This document shows, piece after piece, positions 9,957 through 21,058 of a stretch of 64,000 nt of DNA. The notes under the pieces are model-generated. The model was not told the origin of the DNA, made no database searches, and saw only the letters and a list, made by a program, of their open reading frames with translations. The stretch lies in the NCBI GenBank assembly GCA_025991245.1, contig BQMJ01000072.1, positions 93,495-157,494 of the forward strand. Direction: 5' to 3'. A program made the translations under genes and the position numbers. The DNA comes from Galdieria partita (lineage: Eukaryota; Rhodophyta; Bangiophyceae; Galdieriales; Galdieriaceae). Each line of letters begins with the position of its first letter. The stretch's first letter is position 1.

Positions 9957-11534
9957 ATGATTAGTAAAGGTGCGCAACAGAATGCCTTTGTATGGAAAAA
10001 AAAGGAAGAGAAGCGTCGTCAAAGGAATGAAACAGGTAGTCAGCCAGAAGAAGATGATAGGCTTCGTCAATGGGAACTAAGACAAGAGTTGGAAAAGGCC
10101 AAGAGAAGAAGGATGCTGAGAGAACAAGGCAAAGTTTTTGACAACAAGGCAAAGGAACAACTCTTAAACAGGTCTGCTCAAGAAGATAGCGAAAATTGGG
10201 AGCTTCTTGAAGAAATATTTCACGCGGAGCAAAACTTGAAAAAGCAGGAAATAAGGTTGAATGAAAGTCGACCTCAGCTTGTCGACCTTTTGGCACAAAA
10301 TTTGAGGCTTGACTTGGATCCCAAGTTTGTTTTATTGAGCCCCCCTTATATATTATTGGAAAAACTTCCAGTAGAACGTTTCAAGTCGCTGAGAGAAGAA
10401 CTCGAAGAAGAGAAAAGTTACGCGATTGCCTTGGCAACACAGACAGCAAAAAGCAAACGCCGAAAGAGTGCTCTTGACCTGTTGCCGTTTTCGGCGAGTG
10501 ACTACTGGTCTGATATTTTGTCAGTTTTGGATTTGGTGAAATCCAGACTAGAACAACAGGCCAAGCGAGAGCAAAGTTCAAGCGGTGACAGTGACTCCCT
10601 TCAAGTCATAAACGAGGCTTGTGCTTTTCTAGAAGAGAAAACTGTTGAAGAGATGGAAGAAATGAAGTTAGCTATCCAAAAGGAGCTAAACGAGGGTACC
10701 GCAGTTGACACGGAATATTGGGAGTTTCTTCTTCAAAATATTGATGTCTTAAAGTCGAAGTTTTCTTTGCGCATAAAGCATACCCAACTCTTGCGACAGA
10801 AAGTTCATCTTGTTGACCAAATTCTTTCCAGTAGAGAGCATCCGAATGTTGTCAGATGTGATGTGACCAGTGATTTGTCCTCTAGTCAGTTGCACAAACT
10901 GAAACAGAGTATAGAAGAGGTCATTAGGAAACTTGAAGAAAATCCGAATGATCCAACTATTCATGATATGGATGAAGTTTTTATGCCGCAGTTGAAACAA
11001 CTGGAAGACGCAAACAGGTCGAGTGATTCAGTTGATAATGGAGATTTGACAAAGGAAGAAATGCTTCTTGAAAGAGAACGGGCGAAAGGACTGGAAGAAG
11101 ACGAAGAAGTTTTCATGGATGAAGTAGAAGTGAAAGGGAACGCTTCTTCTAGAATGGCACCAGAGGATAAAGGCAGACCACGAAAGCCTAAGTATTTCAA
11201 CAGAGTACTTGCAGGATATGAATGGAACAAATATAATCAGACCCATTATGATCATGATAATCCACCCCCGAAGACTGTGCAAGGCTACAAGTTCAATATT
11301 TTTTATCCCAACTTGGCCGACCCATCTAAAGCTCCAACTTATGTTATTGAGAAAACAGACAATCCTGATATTTGTATTATTCGATTTTCTGCTGGACCAC
11401 CTTATCAGGATATTGCATTCAAGATCGTGAACCGTGAATGGGAACGTTCTCATAGAAAGGGTTTTAAGTGTTGTTTCGAAAGAGGTATTTTACATTTATG
11501 GTTCAATTTTAAAAAGTATCGTTATCGTAGATAA
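9957..11534 (+). CDS. CACTIN: Cactin, spliceosome-associated protein
   Basis: A single-exon protein of 525 residues from the first ATG (9957). The N-terminal 130 residues are highly charged and helical (KKKEEKRRQRNE, KAKRRRMLREQGK). The middle contains the cactin central segment. The C-terminus is diagnostic: RPRKPKYFNRVLAGYEWNKYNQTHYDHDNPPPKTVQGYKFNIFYPNL and REWERSHRKGFKCCFERGILHLWFNFKKYRYRR are near-invariant in cactin. Cactin works with late spliceosomal complexes in retention of sister-chromatid-cohesion mRNA splicing and other roles; the N-terminal RS-rich part of animal cactin is missing here. Confidence 0.94.
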   Translation: MISKGAQQNAFVWKKKEEKRRQRNETGSQPEEDDRLRQWELRQELEKAKRRRMLREQGKVFDNKAKEQLLNRSAQEDSENWELLEEIFHAEQNLKKQEIRLNESRPQLVDLLAQNLRLDLDPKFVLLSPPYILLEKLPVERFKSLREELEEEKSYAIALATQTAKSKRRKSALDLLPFSASDYWSDILSVLDLVKSRLEQQAKREQSSSGDSDSLQVINEACAFLEEKTVEEMEEMKLAIQKELNEGTAVDTEYWEFLLQNIDVLKSKFSLRIKHTQLLRQKVHLVDQILSSREHPNVVRCDVTSDLSSSQLHKLKQSIEEVIRKLEENPNDPTIHDMDEVFMPQLKQLEDANRSSDSVDNGDLTKEEMLLERERAKGLEEDEEVFMDEVEVKGNASSRMAPEDKGRPRKPKYFNRVLAGYEWNKYNQTHYDHDNPPPKTVQGYKFNIFYPNLADPSKAPTYVIEKTDNPDICIIRFSAGPPYQDIAFKIVNREWERSHRKGFKCCFERGILHLWFNFKKYRYRR

Positions 11535-11721
11535 GAGATAATTGTAGTTTCTTGTTTGAAGGAACCTCTCGCGAACTTTTTCTCAGTTGTTTAGATTGTT
11601 TGTTTGCAAGAAAGTCAAGTATTTCGGATAAGAAGAAGCACATTTATCATGCGTCTGGTGTTCTCTTCTTGGTAGATTTGGGGAAACTGCAAACCCTGTA
11701 AATATCGATTCCCAGAAAGTT

Positions 11722-13387
11722 TCATTCGAGTTTGTAATAGTCAGAGTAGTTTAGTCTAAGTAGTAATTGTCGTATGTTGTCTTGTAGTAGCGAATCGATA
11801 TCACTTTCATTCCGTTTAAAGCTCAACATGATATACAACATGCTGCAGGACTTTTGATAAGCTTGGAGGATGGCATGCTCTTGCATTTGAACATCTCTGT
11901 GTCTTCTCATTTCAGGTGAAAGTCTTCGACAATATCTTACAAACTGTGTTATTTTTTGAAGTGCCATTAAAATGGCATCATGAATGGGCTTTTCATGTTG
12001 TCTACAAAACAAATATGAAGTGCAAATAGTATGGTGATCTTCCAAGAGACTACGCAACTGGACCAAGTTGCATGTTGACAGTAATTTTTGTCGCGTCTTA
12101 TGAAACCACTGCAACTGGCCTTTTTGTATAAATTCCAAGAGCACATTGAGGAGGTGTTGCATCTCAAATGCTATACGCATTTCCAATTGAGTCATTTGTT
12201 TTCTTCGCATCTTTCCTAGCATGAATGCACTAGTCTTTGTGAGCTGAGAAAAACGCAACATTTTTTCAAAGGTTTGATAGCTGTATGTTCCTAAAAGATG
12301 GCTTGAATTCATATGTTGCAATAGTTCCTTCGAATTCATGCTGCTGTTTATGGACTTTTCTCCTATTGCTCCAAAGATAGCGCAATGTAGAGAATCTAAA
12401 CTCTCTAAAATTTTCCGCGTTTCAAGAATGGTATGCATATTGTATTGTTGAAATTCTAAAAGAGTTGTCCTTGACCACTTGGTGATAGTCTCACACCATC
12501 TATAGGAAAATAAAATCAGACTATTGAAAGATGCTTGACAAGCTGTAGTTTCTGTAAATAACTCATGCAAGGATTTTCTCTTTTGATATAGCACTTTAGG
12601 TTCGGATATGACGCACAAAATAACATACTCATTCAAAACGGCATCGAGTCGAGAAGATATGGTTTCAAATATTTTCAAATCCTTGAGAGTTAGACCGTCT
12701 CTTCCATTTGTAAGGATATAGGAACTCTTAGAAGGTAAAGTTCTAGTCAATAGACTATCCATCATTTCCGAAACAGGAACTAAACAATCTGAGAAAATTT
12801 TCAAGAACATTTGAGACTTGAGGTCGTCTAGTCCCAAAGACAAAGCCACCTTTATCAGATGACTATAGAGAAAATTCAAAAGATGAATGGAATGTGAAAC
12901 GTCTAGTTGCTTCCCAAGCTCTATAGTTAGGCAATATGATTGAAGAGTATTGAATACATCGTTGATATATTGCATCTGTGACCTTAAGCGAAATATTCGG
13001 CGAATATAACCCTCATTACCAGGGTGGGGCCTCAACATTTTCTCTTCGTATTCTCTGCAAAGTTGTAAGGTAGGCATGATTATGTGCCACAGAGAGTTTC
13101 CCAAAGCCTATTTCCTATTTATAAAACAATTCAACGGAAAGGATTCTTGTACCAACTTGCAACACTGGTAAGTTTGTTGACCTCGTCAAGGCCACAAACT
13201 CTTGGAGCCTGTCGATTCTCCCGATTGACTTTTGAACTTCATGTGAAAAAATATAGCTAGGGTCGATTGAAGACTGTTGAGAACTAGAGATAGTCTCCAA
13301 CCTGGAACAACGTCTCAAAACACTTTGAGATACCACACCGTCAGTTTGGGAAATCATGGCGCCAACTTCAATTTTCAAATTTGGCAT
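11722..13387 (-). CDS. Probable gamma-tubulin complex component (Spc97/Spc98 family)
   Basis: Two exons are inferred (13157-13387 and 11722-13107) with a 49-bp intron using a GTTGGT donor, giving 538 residues. The protein is almost entirely helical. The C-terminal third resembles the GCP C-terminal domain: a MQHLLNVLLEFIQKGQLQWFH segment, then a DHHTICTSYLFCRQHEKPIHDAILMAL segment. These follow the GCP pattern of a M-x-hF-x-nLx-Y helix followed by a H-x-x-yL motif. GCPs bind gamma-tubulin to nucleate microtubules. At this length it would be a small GCP4-like member, but the N-terminal GCP domain is weak. Its start codon is 15 bases from that of MND1 on the other strand. Confidence 0.55.
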
Positions 13388-13402
13388 TTCTCATTGCTAA
13401 CC

Positions 13403-14207
13403 ATGTCGAAGAAGAAAGGTCTGTCTTTTGACGATAAAAGAACTCGTATGCTAGAAATTTTCACAGAATCTGTAAGTAGAATCTCATACGAATCATTACA
13501 TTGGCTAATATTTCTACAGAAGACATTTTTTACGTTGAAGGAATTGGAAAAGGTAGCACCGAAGCAGAAGGGTATAGGTATTTACAGATCTTGGAAATGT
13601 TCGGAAGTTCATGAGTCCAGTATTACCTTCTGTTAAGGAAGTTCTTCAAAGCCTTGTGGATGACGACGTCGTATCCAGTGACAAGTGTGGAACTCAAACA
13701 GTCTACTGGTGTCTTCCAAGTCAAGCTGTTCAAAAGGTGAGTCTTTCACTATTTTTGCTTGTCGACGAAATCTTTACAGTTTTTAGAAACGTTGCAAGAT
13801 TGCTTCTCTAACTGAAAACTTACAAACAAAGTACGTGTTGCGACAACAGCTATTGCAAAGACGCGACGAGCTTCGTAGTTGTCATCAAGACACGGTACGT
13901 TTTTCAATTAGGATATCAGTTTTTACCAACTACCGGTGACAAGGAAGAGAGGATACAGTTAATTGAGAAAGTCAACGAATTGGAATCTCAACTAAAGATG
14001 CTTAAAGAACAACTGGATATCTACAAAGAATCAGACCCAGAAGTACTCGCCGAGATTCGAAGTGTTTCTCATATAGCCTGGGAAGCAGCAAACCGTTGGA
14101 CAGACAATATTTTCTCGATTCGGAGTTGGGTTGCTTCAAAGTTTGGGTTGCCCAGTTCAGAGTTTGACAAAAACTTCGGAATACCAGAAGACTTGGACTA
14201 TATTTGA
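13403..14207 (+). CDS. MND1: Meiotic nuclear division protein 1 (MND1)
   Basis: Five exons (13403-13471, 13520-13577, 13621-13736, 13787-13894, 13944-14207) with introns of 43-50 bp encode 204 residues, the standard MND1 length. The start MSKKKGLSFDDKRTRMLEIF, then FFTLKELEKVAPKQKGIVLPSVKEVLQSLVDDDVV, matches the winged-helix N-terminus closely. A coiled coil follows (EERIQLIEKVNELESQLKML), then the C-terminal helix AANRWTDNIFSIRSWVASKFG. MND1 pairs with HOP2 to stimulate Dmc1/Rad51 strand invasion in meiosis. Its presence with an intact reading frame implies that the organism keeps a meiotic cycle. Confidence 0.93.
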
Positions 14208-14269
14208 GTTGCATGCGAATAACGAAGAATATGAATTTCTTATTTTCTATTTCAACACAATTCAAATGT

Positions 14270-16829
14270 CTATTTCGACAGGCTGTTAATTTTTGTCTCT
14301 AAAGAGTTCAAATGTTTCTCCAACTGTTGTAAAGTGTCGTCAGCCAACTCCAGTTGCTTACACTTTTCTATCATCTTACTCGTGTGTAATTTTGAAGAAT
14401 AACAAGAATCCGTGTCTCCAGAGTCAATACAAAGTGTATTTAAGCGAAAAGTAGCCTTCAACATTTTGTTCATGAGTCTTTCATTATCCCACCACATTCG
14501 TCCATTCAAGCATCTTATCTAAGTTCAAACATATTTTAAAAAGTTCCTTCTAAAGTGATTGAATGGGTTTACCTGTTTCTGCAAGTCTGCAATTTCCTGT
14601 TCATAATAACCAGCTGCATGATGTAAGTTTGCAGATGCTTCCCATACATTTGGGTCTGATGACAACATACTTGAAATCCTTCCAACGAGTTTCAATACTC
14701 TCTTGCACATTCTCAGCAGCATTTCATTTCCGTTATCTTGAACCATTTCCACGATAATCCTTTCTACCACAGTGACAAGTTGTTCTGAGTATATTCCATC
14801 GCGACCACGAAGTTCCACTAAAGCTTCTAACGCATTCAAGGAATGACCTAATTCTCCTTCAACTGAAAGCGACACCATCAACAAGTTTTCCCATATTTTC
14901 CAAGATTCTCGCTTGTGCTTTACGGCTTCTGAAAGAGCAAAGAGGGCTTCCTTCTTCTTCTTCAACTCTACATAAACCGAGGCTAAATTATTCCAAGCTT
15001 CTCCGTTATCAGGCTCCTGTTGTACAACTCTAGTAAATGCATTTGCTGCAAAACTAGGATCCCCTTTGTTCTGTGCACAGTAACCAAGAAGGAACCAGAT
15101 GTCCGGATACAGAGCGTTTACTCCAAGTGCTTCTAAAAATGATTCAATTGCCAACTCCCACTGATGATTCCTCACATATAGCTTCCCCAGAGAACGCATG
15201 GCACGAGCAAATCTCTTATTACTAACATTCCATGCTTCCTTGTAATGCCTTTCGTCGCGAGTCAAATCTCCAAGAATACAATAAAGCCTAGCTCTGGATA
15301 TTACATCCAGCTCTTGGCTGAGCCTTTCATTTACTAAAGACATAGCTCTCGAGACATGACCTATAAGACAATAACATTCAATCAATTCTTCCCAACGCTG
15401 CAACTTTTGAAATATTTCGATTGCATTCTTTACAAGTCCCATTTTTCCTAGAAACATAGCAAACATCTTTTGAAGTTCAACTTGGGGAAGAAAAGGTAAC
15501 AAGAATATATATTGCAGACGTTCTGAAGCATCAGGTACTTGAGTTTGATTGTAAAGCTCTGAGATGGCTTCCCATTGCTTCAGAACTCGTTCTTGATATC
15601 TTCCTTTGTCTTCCTCAATGATATTTCGAATAATCAATACTACGCTTCTTATACTACTATTTCTACATGAAGAGTCGGTTATCAATCTTTGGACAGTTGA
15701 CGAAACAATTTCATGAGACAAGCCATCGCTTTTTGGTCCGCTTTGCATCGATAAATAAGCATTCGCAACAAGAAGTACTTGTACTATATCACTTAGTGGA
15801 AAACTTTCACTGTCCTCAGAATCGAAAGCAATACCTCCAAGAGCATCTGAGTCTACCAAAGGGATATTTGGTGGCACTAAAGTCGCTGAATCATAACTAT
15901 GATCCTTGTCCTTTGCTACAGGCATAATCTCTCGACAAAAACTGGAGTCATGCGAGATCCAAAGCTGTGCAAGGGAACGCTCTTGATACTTCATTCTTCT
16001 TCCAAGCCTTCCAGTACTCTTCACCGTGAAACCTATGCAATCCATACTACGAGTTAAAACTCTTTTTGCCAGTGAGTATTGTCCATAGAAACAAAGAAAA
16101 AGAGAAAGTTCTAAGAGATAGATACAACGAAGAGTTTCACTCTCGTTTAGAAAATCTTGTTTCCAACTCAGCAATAATGATGATTCTGAGTCAAAGACAG
16201 TTTCAAAAACATCGCTAGCACAGTGACTTGATTCCAATCTAAAACACGCTGGGTCTATATATAGCGAAATGAACTCATAAGCTTGTTTCTCCAACGTTGG
16301 ACTTTTTCCACTTAAAATATTTTGATAGATTCTTAAAGTTCGAAAAGCCCACCAACCAAGAAACTTTCCCTCGATTAGAACAACTTAAGAGAACATCAAT
16401 AACAACTCTTACTTTGAAGTCTGAAAATAGATCATAGTTTTCAACAAGTAAAACATAGGGAACTAGTAAAAGTCCAGGAAATTGTACTGCACGGTTACAA
16501 AACTCGCCATCAATATCCAACTCATAGCAGTTAACTTTTTTTACTAGAGAAACCAAAGGATAGTTTTCCACAGATTCCAAAGGAACAGGTGGTCCAGTAA
16601 AATTCTGTTGCACAAATAGAAATACACAGCTCACAGCTCCTTGGAAGATTCTTTGTTTTAGGTTAGTAGATGAAGCTTCTCGAACCCATTGAAGAAAGTT
16701 GTCGTTGACCTTAAACTGTTCAAAAGACAGTAATTCAATACATCTACAGAATTCGTGAGTATTTACGTCTTCAAAAAGGCTTTCACTACAGTCGGGATCA
16801 GTCTTCCAAGTGATTCTAGCATCGACCAT
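14270..16829 (-). CDS. TTC27: Tetratricopeptide repeat protein 27 (TTC27/Emw1)
   Basis: Three exons are inferred (16357-16829, 14573-16310, 14270-14518) with introns of 46 bp (GTTGGT donor) and 54 bp, giving 819 residues, close to the 843 of human TTC27. TPR units are readable at about residues 510-680, for instance LGKLYVRNHQWELAIESFLEALGVNALYPDIWFLLGYCAQNKGDPSFAANAFTRVVQQEPDNGEAWNNLA-type helices, broken here for length. The N-terminal half is helical and specific to TTC27. The last exon adds a coiled coil (CKQLELADDTLQQLEKHLNSLE). TTC27 is an essential conserved protein linked to cell-wall integrity in yeast and to U5 snRNP assembly in animals. The 14270-14518 exon would look like a separate small gene without the splice. 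Confidence 0.88.
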
Positions 16830-17075
16830 TTTCTAATCCATTACCGGCCGAAAGGAAATGGATGATCTCCAACTACTGATGATCTAAAAATGGAATCAAT
16901 TTTAATATGTGAAAAATAGCTATGCACTTCTATCAACAATGTATAAATAGTGGTTTCTATAGTATTATCAGGAATACATATCAATCACTGATGCATGTGT
17001 TCGTTCCTTTCTTCTTTAGACCATAATATTTCACAAGTTCCGTCAACGAAACACCGAGTTCGCAATGCCCATTAT

Positions 17076-17093
17076 CCCCCCCCCCCCCCCCCC
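17076..17093 (+). repeat. Poly-C tract, 18 bases
   Basis: An uninterrupted run of C between TTC27 and the SUMO-like gene. Long C runs are rare in this A/T-rich genome, and the true length is uncertain in sequencing data. No function can be assigned. Confidence 0.9.
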
Positions 17094-17125
17094 AAGGAAG
17101 TATACGACTAAAAACGTATTGTCTA

Positions 17126-17860
17126 TCAGTTACAAACAACGACATCTATCACGTCCTCATTTTCTAGTTCAAGGCTCTCAGGTGTGCTGTCGGAACTCAC
17201 TATGCGACCGTCAAAATAAAGTTGCGTGTTACACTCAGAAAGACCCCATCTTTTACAGCACGCCATAAGTAGCGTTTTCATTGTGGTATTCTGAGAATAA
17301 AAGAGAAAAGTTATCAACGAAAGTAAAAACAACAACACTAACCCTGCGAATGCAAAAAACTTCCTTGAAGCTGTCAGACTGCAACTTTACAATAACATTG
17401 CCTAAATCTTGACTATCAGTGGAAATTAAATGAGCAGTGTTATTTGTAGAGTCACAAGGGGGTCCTTCAACTTCATCAAAAAGTTTCAAACGACGTCTTC
17501 CCTCTTCAAGCTTTGAAAGCAGCCCTTCAAATTCGTGCAATTTACTAGATCTTTCAAGGACATCTTCTGAACAATTGTCTTCAAAATAAGTAGAATCTTC
17601 AGTTAAGCTACGTTTTCCACGAGATCTTCGGTTAGGATTTACGCATGGTGCCGAAGTATTCGTTCTTTTCCGTACTTCAGAGGGCCTTACATCCTCTATT
17701 TCCGAAGAGGAGGAGGAGGAGGAGGATAAACTCGACGGTAGTACAACTACAAGTTAGGAAAGAAAAAGGTAAAATATAGTATTTGGAACGACCTTCTAAA
17801 ATTCTCACCATCGTCAAACTTACGGGGCAAGAAAAATATGTCATCTTCATGAGACTCCAT
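17126..17860 (-). CDS. SUMO-like-domain protein (Rad60/NIP45/Esc2 type)
   Basis: Three exons (17809-17860, 17343-17746, 17126-17290) with introns of 62 and 52 bp join in frame to 206 residues. It begins MESHEDDIFFLPRKFDD, continues through a serine run (eight Ser, from a TCC repeat) and a basic stretch (NPNRRSRGKRSL), and ends in a ubiquitin fold: VIVKLQSDSFKEVF, then TTMKTLLMACCKRWGL, then YFDGRIVSSDSTPESLELENEDVIDVVV. The last pattern (F-D-G-x-T-P-x-x-L-x-E-D-x-I-D-V) is that of Rad60-SLD SUMO-like domains. There is no C-terminal GG for conjugation. Such proteins act as SUMO mimics in genome maintenance. Exon 1 could instead end at the GTAAGT 15 bases earlier, giving a 77-bp intron. Confidence 0.72.
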
Positions 17861-18131
17861 CGCTCAATCACAGAATTCTGAGGTTCAATTGCTGATCAAT
17901 TTGGCCAATTATCATTTGACAATCGGCGAATTTGGCGCGAAAGGACATAACTAGAATTTTCCCTCCAAAAGTTGTGCAAGCTTCATAGGTATATCGTATA
18001 GCTTCTTCTTTGCAACTCATTGCTGTATCGTCGTTACCGCACCATATTATTTCTATATATTTATAGTTTCATGGAACGTTTGTTGGGGGAATCATTTAGG
18101 GAAAATTGAGTTTGAGGTTTTGGTGAATCTT

Positions 18132-19622
18132 ATGGAGCCAATATCTAAAGACGACGCATATGGAAGTTTCTCTACTATTGAAAACTGCGACACTTCATTG
18201 CAGCGTGATAATAGTCTACTATTTGGAGGTAAAGAACTCACAAATTTATTGTGTTTATGCAACTAACAATAATTTGACTAGACTTGCAACTTTCACCCAT
18301 AACTTCGTCGGTCAAACCATCTCCAGCAAAGTCTAATACAGTTGATGGCAATCTCACTTCGGAGCCCTTCTTCCCTTTAGCTTTACAATGTTCCTGGTTC
18401 AACTCTCCTGATAATGAGTTGGATGAGGATTCTATAACGAGCAAGTATGCATTGGATCCTGGCTTAACCCCTGAAAGGTATTGAAATTTTTGACTATCAG
18501 CGTAACATTTAAAGCTCTTTCCTTCAAGGCCCAGTAGAGGCTCATTTCTTTCTATTAACAGTGTTACTCCAATACACCAAATGACTTTTGGCTCTCCTTT
18601 CTCGAAGCATGCACATATTCAAAGCTTTTCATACAGATCTTCTTCTATACGAGGAAGCAATGAGTTGGAATCAGCTAGAGCCAAGTGGAACCAAATTTTT
18701 GAAGAAAATCCAACAGATGATGGTCATAATGAAATACTCGAAGATACGCTTTCTTCTTTACGCAAGAGTAGTTCCAGTCCGAATGAATTGAGAACTTTTG
18801 ATGTTTCAAAACTTCAAACTGATGAGAGGCACTTCTTGAAAAGTAATATCACGTTAAGATGGAAGCGGAAACAAGCTTTGGAAAATTCGCAAGGCAACAA
18901 AGCCTTGAGAGAGACAGAGCATAAGCAACCTTGTGTGGAATCTCGACGAACTTCAAGTTCCACAGAATCGACAGAGCGATACAAAATTGGTGACTTGCAA
19001 TTCAAAGATGAACTTGATCTTTATGATAGCAATACGCCAGCTTTTGGGTCAAGTTCTTCTTCCATTCATGAAGATGCATCGGAATCAACCTCATGTTTGG
19101 TCGAAAGCTGTTCGTCTTACAGTTATCGCAAATCAAGACAGCCATTGCTTACTCTCAACAACAACAACGTGAACGTTACGAGCAATCCTTGCAATTGTAA
19201 AAGAAGTCAATGCCTTAAACTATATTGTGAATGTTTCGCTTCAGGCTCTTACTGCACGAGCAAATGCAAGTGTAATGGGTGCAAGAACAACGGAAATAAC
19301 GCTCTTCAGGTCAAAACGGCTAGGGAACGCACTCTAGAACGGAATCCTCGTGCATTCTCTCCAAAGATATCGGAATCCACTGCTGCTGTCACGGTATTTG
19401 TAACTGAATTTTCACTAACATTCCAGTTTATCCTTTCTTTAGGAAGAAGGACGAGTGATGCGTATTGCTGCCCATCATAGAGGCTGTAACTGCAAAAGGT
19501 CCAACTGTAGAAAGAAATATTGCGAATGCTTTCAAGCAGGAGTTTCTTGTAGTGATAACTGCAAGTGCGTTGATTGCAAGAATCAAAGTTCTGTTAGTTT
19601 GCTGAAAAACGGAACATTGTAA
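18132..19622 (+). CDS. CXC (tesmin/TSO1/LIN54-type) DNA-binding protein
   Basis: Four exons (18132-18228, 18282-18477, 18529-19393, 19443-19622) with introns of 49-53 bp encode 445 residues. Two CXC repeats lie at the C-terminus: [19 protein letters not shown] with [12 protein letters not shown], then [19 protein letters not shown] with [12 protein letters not shown]. They are joined by a linker containing [16 protein letters not shown] (consensus RNPxAFxPK). This pair binds the CHR element in cell-cycle promoters as part of DREAM/MuvB complexes (LIN54) and defines TSO1 in plants. The N-terminal 270 residues are serine-rich and unstructured. The third intron falls between the linker and the second repeat. 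Confidence 0.9.
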
Positions 19623-19681
19623 ATGAAAACATGTTTTTGGGATGTCTCTTGTAAAAACAAGTACGAATTTCTTGAAATAAA

Positions 19682-21058
19682 ATGAAAATTCAAGTAGAGC
19701 AACTGACTTCTTCAGGTCAAGTTGTCGAAGACTCGGACTATGTTGGTGCTGTCATAGTTTTCTTATGCACAATAACTTTAGTCATTTGGCAACCTGGAGG
19801 GATGGGAATTGGTTGGAGTGCTCTAGGTGGTGCTGCGTTGGCCCTGTTTACAGGAGTTACTGTTCCCAAGAATATAGTTACGATTTTCTCCATCATATGG
19901 GATGCAACGCTCACCTTTGTATCTTTGATAGTCATATCTCTTTTGCTTGATGAATGTGGTTTCTTTCATTGGACTGCAATTCTACTAGCAAAAGCAGCTC
20001 GTGGAAAGGTAATAATCCTATTTCCACTGCTAATACTGCTGGGAGCTTTTGTATCCGCCTTTTTCGCCAATGACGGCACTGCACTGATACTAACACCGAT
20101 AGTTCTTAAAATATTAAACTCTCTTAACATGGAATATTCAGAGAGAAGAGCTTTCATAATGTCCGTTGGTTTTATTGCAGATACTTCAAGCCTTCCTTTG
20201 ATGATATCGAATCTAGTCAATATTGTTAGTGCAAGTTACTTCTCGCTGTCATTTGGTAGTTATGCAAAAGTGATGATTTTTGTGGATATTATTTCTGTAT
20301 TAACCTCATTAATAGCTCTTTGGGTATACTTCTTCCGTGACTTGCCAAAATCATATGATGCAGACATTCTTCCTTCCCCTCTAGCGGTAGTTATTGACAA
20401 GGTTGTCTTTTATTTGGTATTTCCTGTTCTTTTTTTGTTATTAATAGCTGACTTTGTTACAACACTATACGGTGTTCCCGTTGGGGCAATTACTGCCTTT
20501 GGTGCAGTCGTTTTATTATTGGCAGCTCTCAGAGTGTACAACAAATTTCAAGGACGCGTTATTCCAGTGCTAAAAATATTGAGAAATGCACCATGGCATG
20601 TAGTCCTTTTCAGTATTGGAATGTATTTAGTGGTTTATGGTTTACGAAATGCTGGTGTTACGTATCAGATTTCTCGCTTCCTTTCCATTTTATCGTCACA
20701 TGGAATAATTGTATCCAGCTTGGGAACGGGCTTCTTATCTGCGGTGGTCTCTGCTATTATGAATAATCTTCCTAGTGTGCTCATTGTTGCAATATCTATT
20801 CAACAGAGCAATCAAGCCAAAGTTAATCCTACAAGTTATCGTGGAATGATTTATGCGAATGTCGTAGGATGTGATCTGGGTCCGAAGTTTACACCCATTG
20901 GGAGTTTAGCGACTCTATTGTGGCTTCATGTATTGGCGCAAAATGATTTGTATATTTCTTGGTGGGACTATTGCCGTGTTGGATTCATTCTTACTGTTCC
21001 TGTATTGACAGTTACTTTGGTTTCGCTAGGAGGTTGGTTGTTAGTTATCAAACAATGA
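19682..21058 (+). CDS. arsB: Arsenite efflux transporter ArsB
   Basis: An uninterrupted ORF of 458 residues with about twelve hydrophobic segments and family motifs of ArsB: WDATLTFVSLIVISLLLDECGFF, SAFFANDGTALILTPIV, FIADTSSLPLMISNLVNIVSA, FSIGMYLVVYGLRNAG, MNNLPSVLIVAISI and GCDLGPKFTPIGSLATLLW. ArsB exports As(III) and Sb(III) using the proton gradient and is a bacterial family. Intact arsB in a eukaryote fits the known acquisition of bacterial arsenic-detoxification genes by Galdieria. It has no intron while most neighbours do. It follows the CXC gene by 59 bp on the same strand. No arsA or arsC lies beside it. Confidence 0.93.
   Translation: MKIQVEQLTSSGQVVEDSDYVGAVIVFLCTITLVIWQPGGMGIGWSALGGAALALFTGVTVPKNIVTIFSIIWDATLTFVSLIVISLLLDECGFFHWTAILLAKAARGKVIILFPLLILLGAFVSAFFANDGTALILTPIVLKILNSLNMEYSERRAFIMSVGFIADTSSLPLMISNLVNIVSASYFSLSFGSYAKVMIFVDIISVLTSLIALWVYFFRDLPKSYDADILPSPLAVVIDKVVFYLVFPVLFLLLIADFVTTLYGVPVGAITAFGAVVLLLAALRVYNKFQGRVIPVLKILRNAPWHVVLFSIGMYLVVYGLRNAGVTYQISRFLSILSSHGIIVSSLGTGFLSAVVSAIMNNLPSVLIVAISIQQSNQAKVNPTSYRGMIYANVVGCDLGPKFTPIGSLATLLWLHVLAQNDLYISWWDYCRVGFILTVPVLTVTLVSLGGWLLVIKQ

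Noticed and set aside
14270-14509. Separate small coiled-coil gene downstream of TTC27
   Set aside because: A 54-bp GTAAAC...TAG intron joins it in frame to the TTC27 exon, and the combined protein has the usual TTC27 length.
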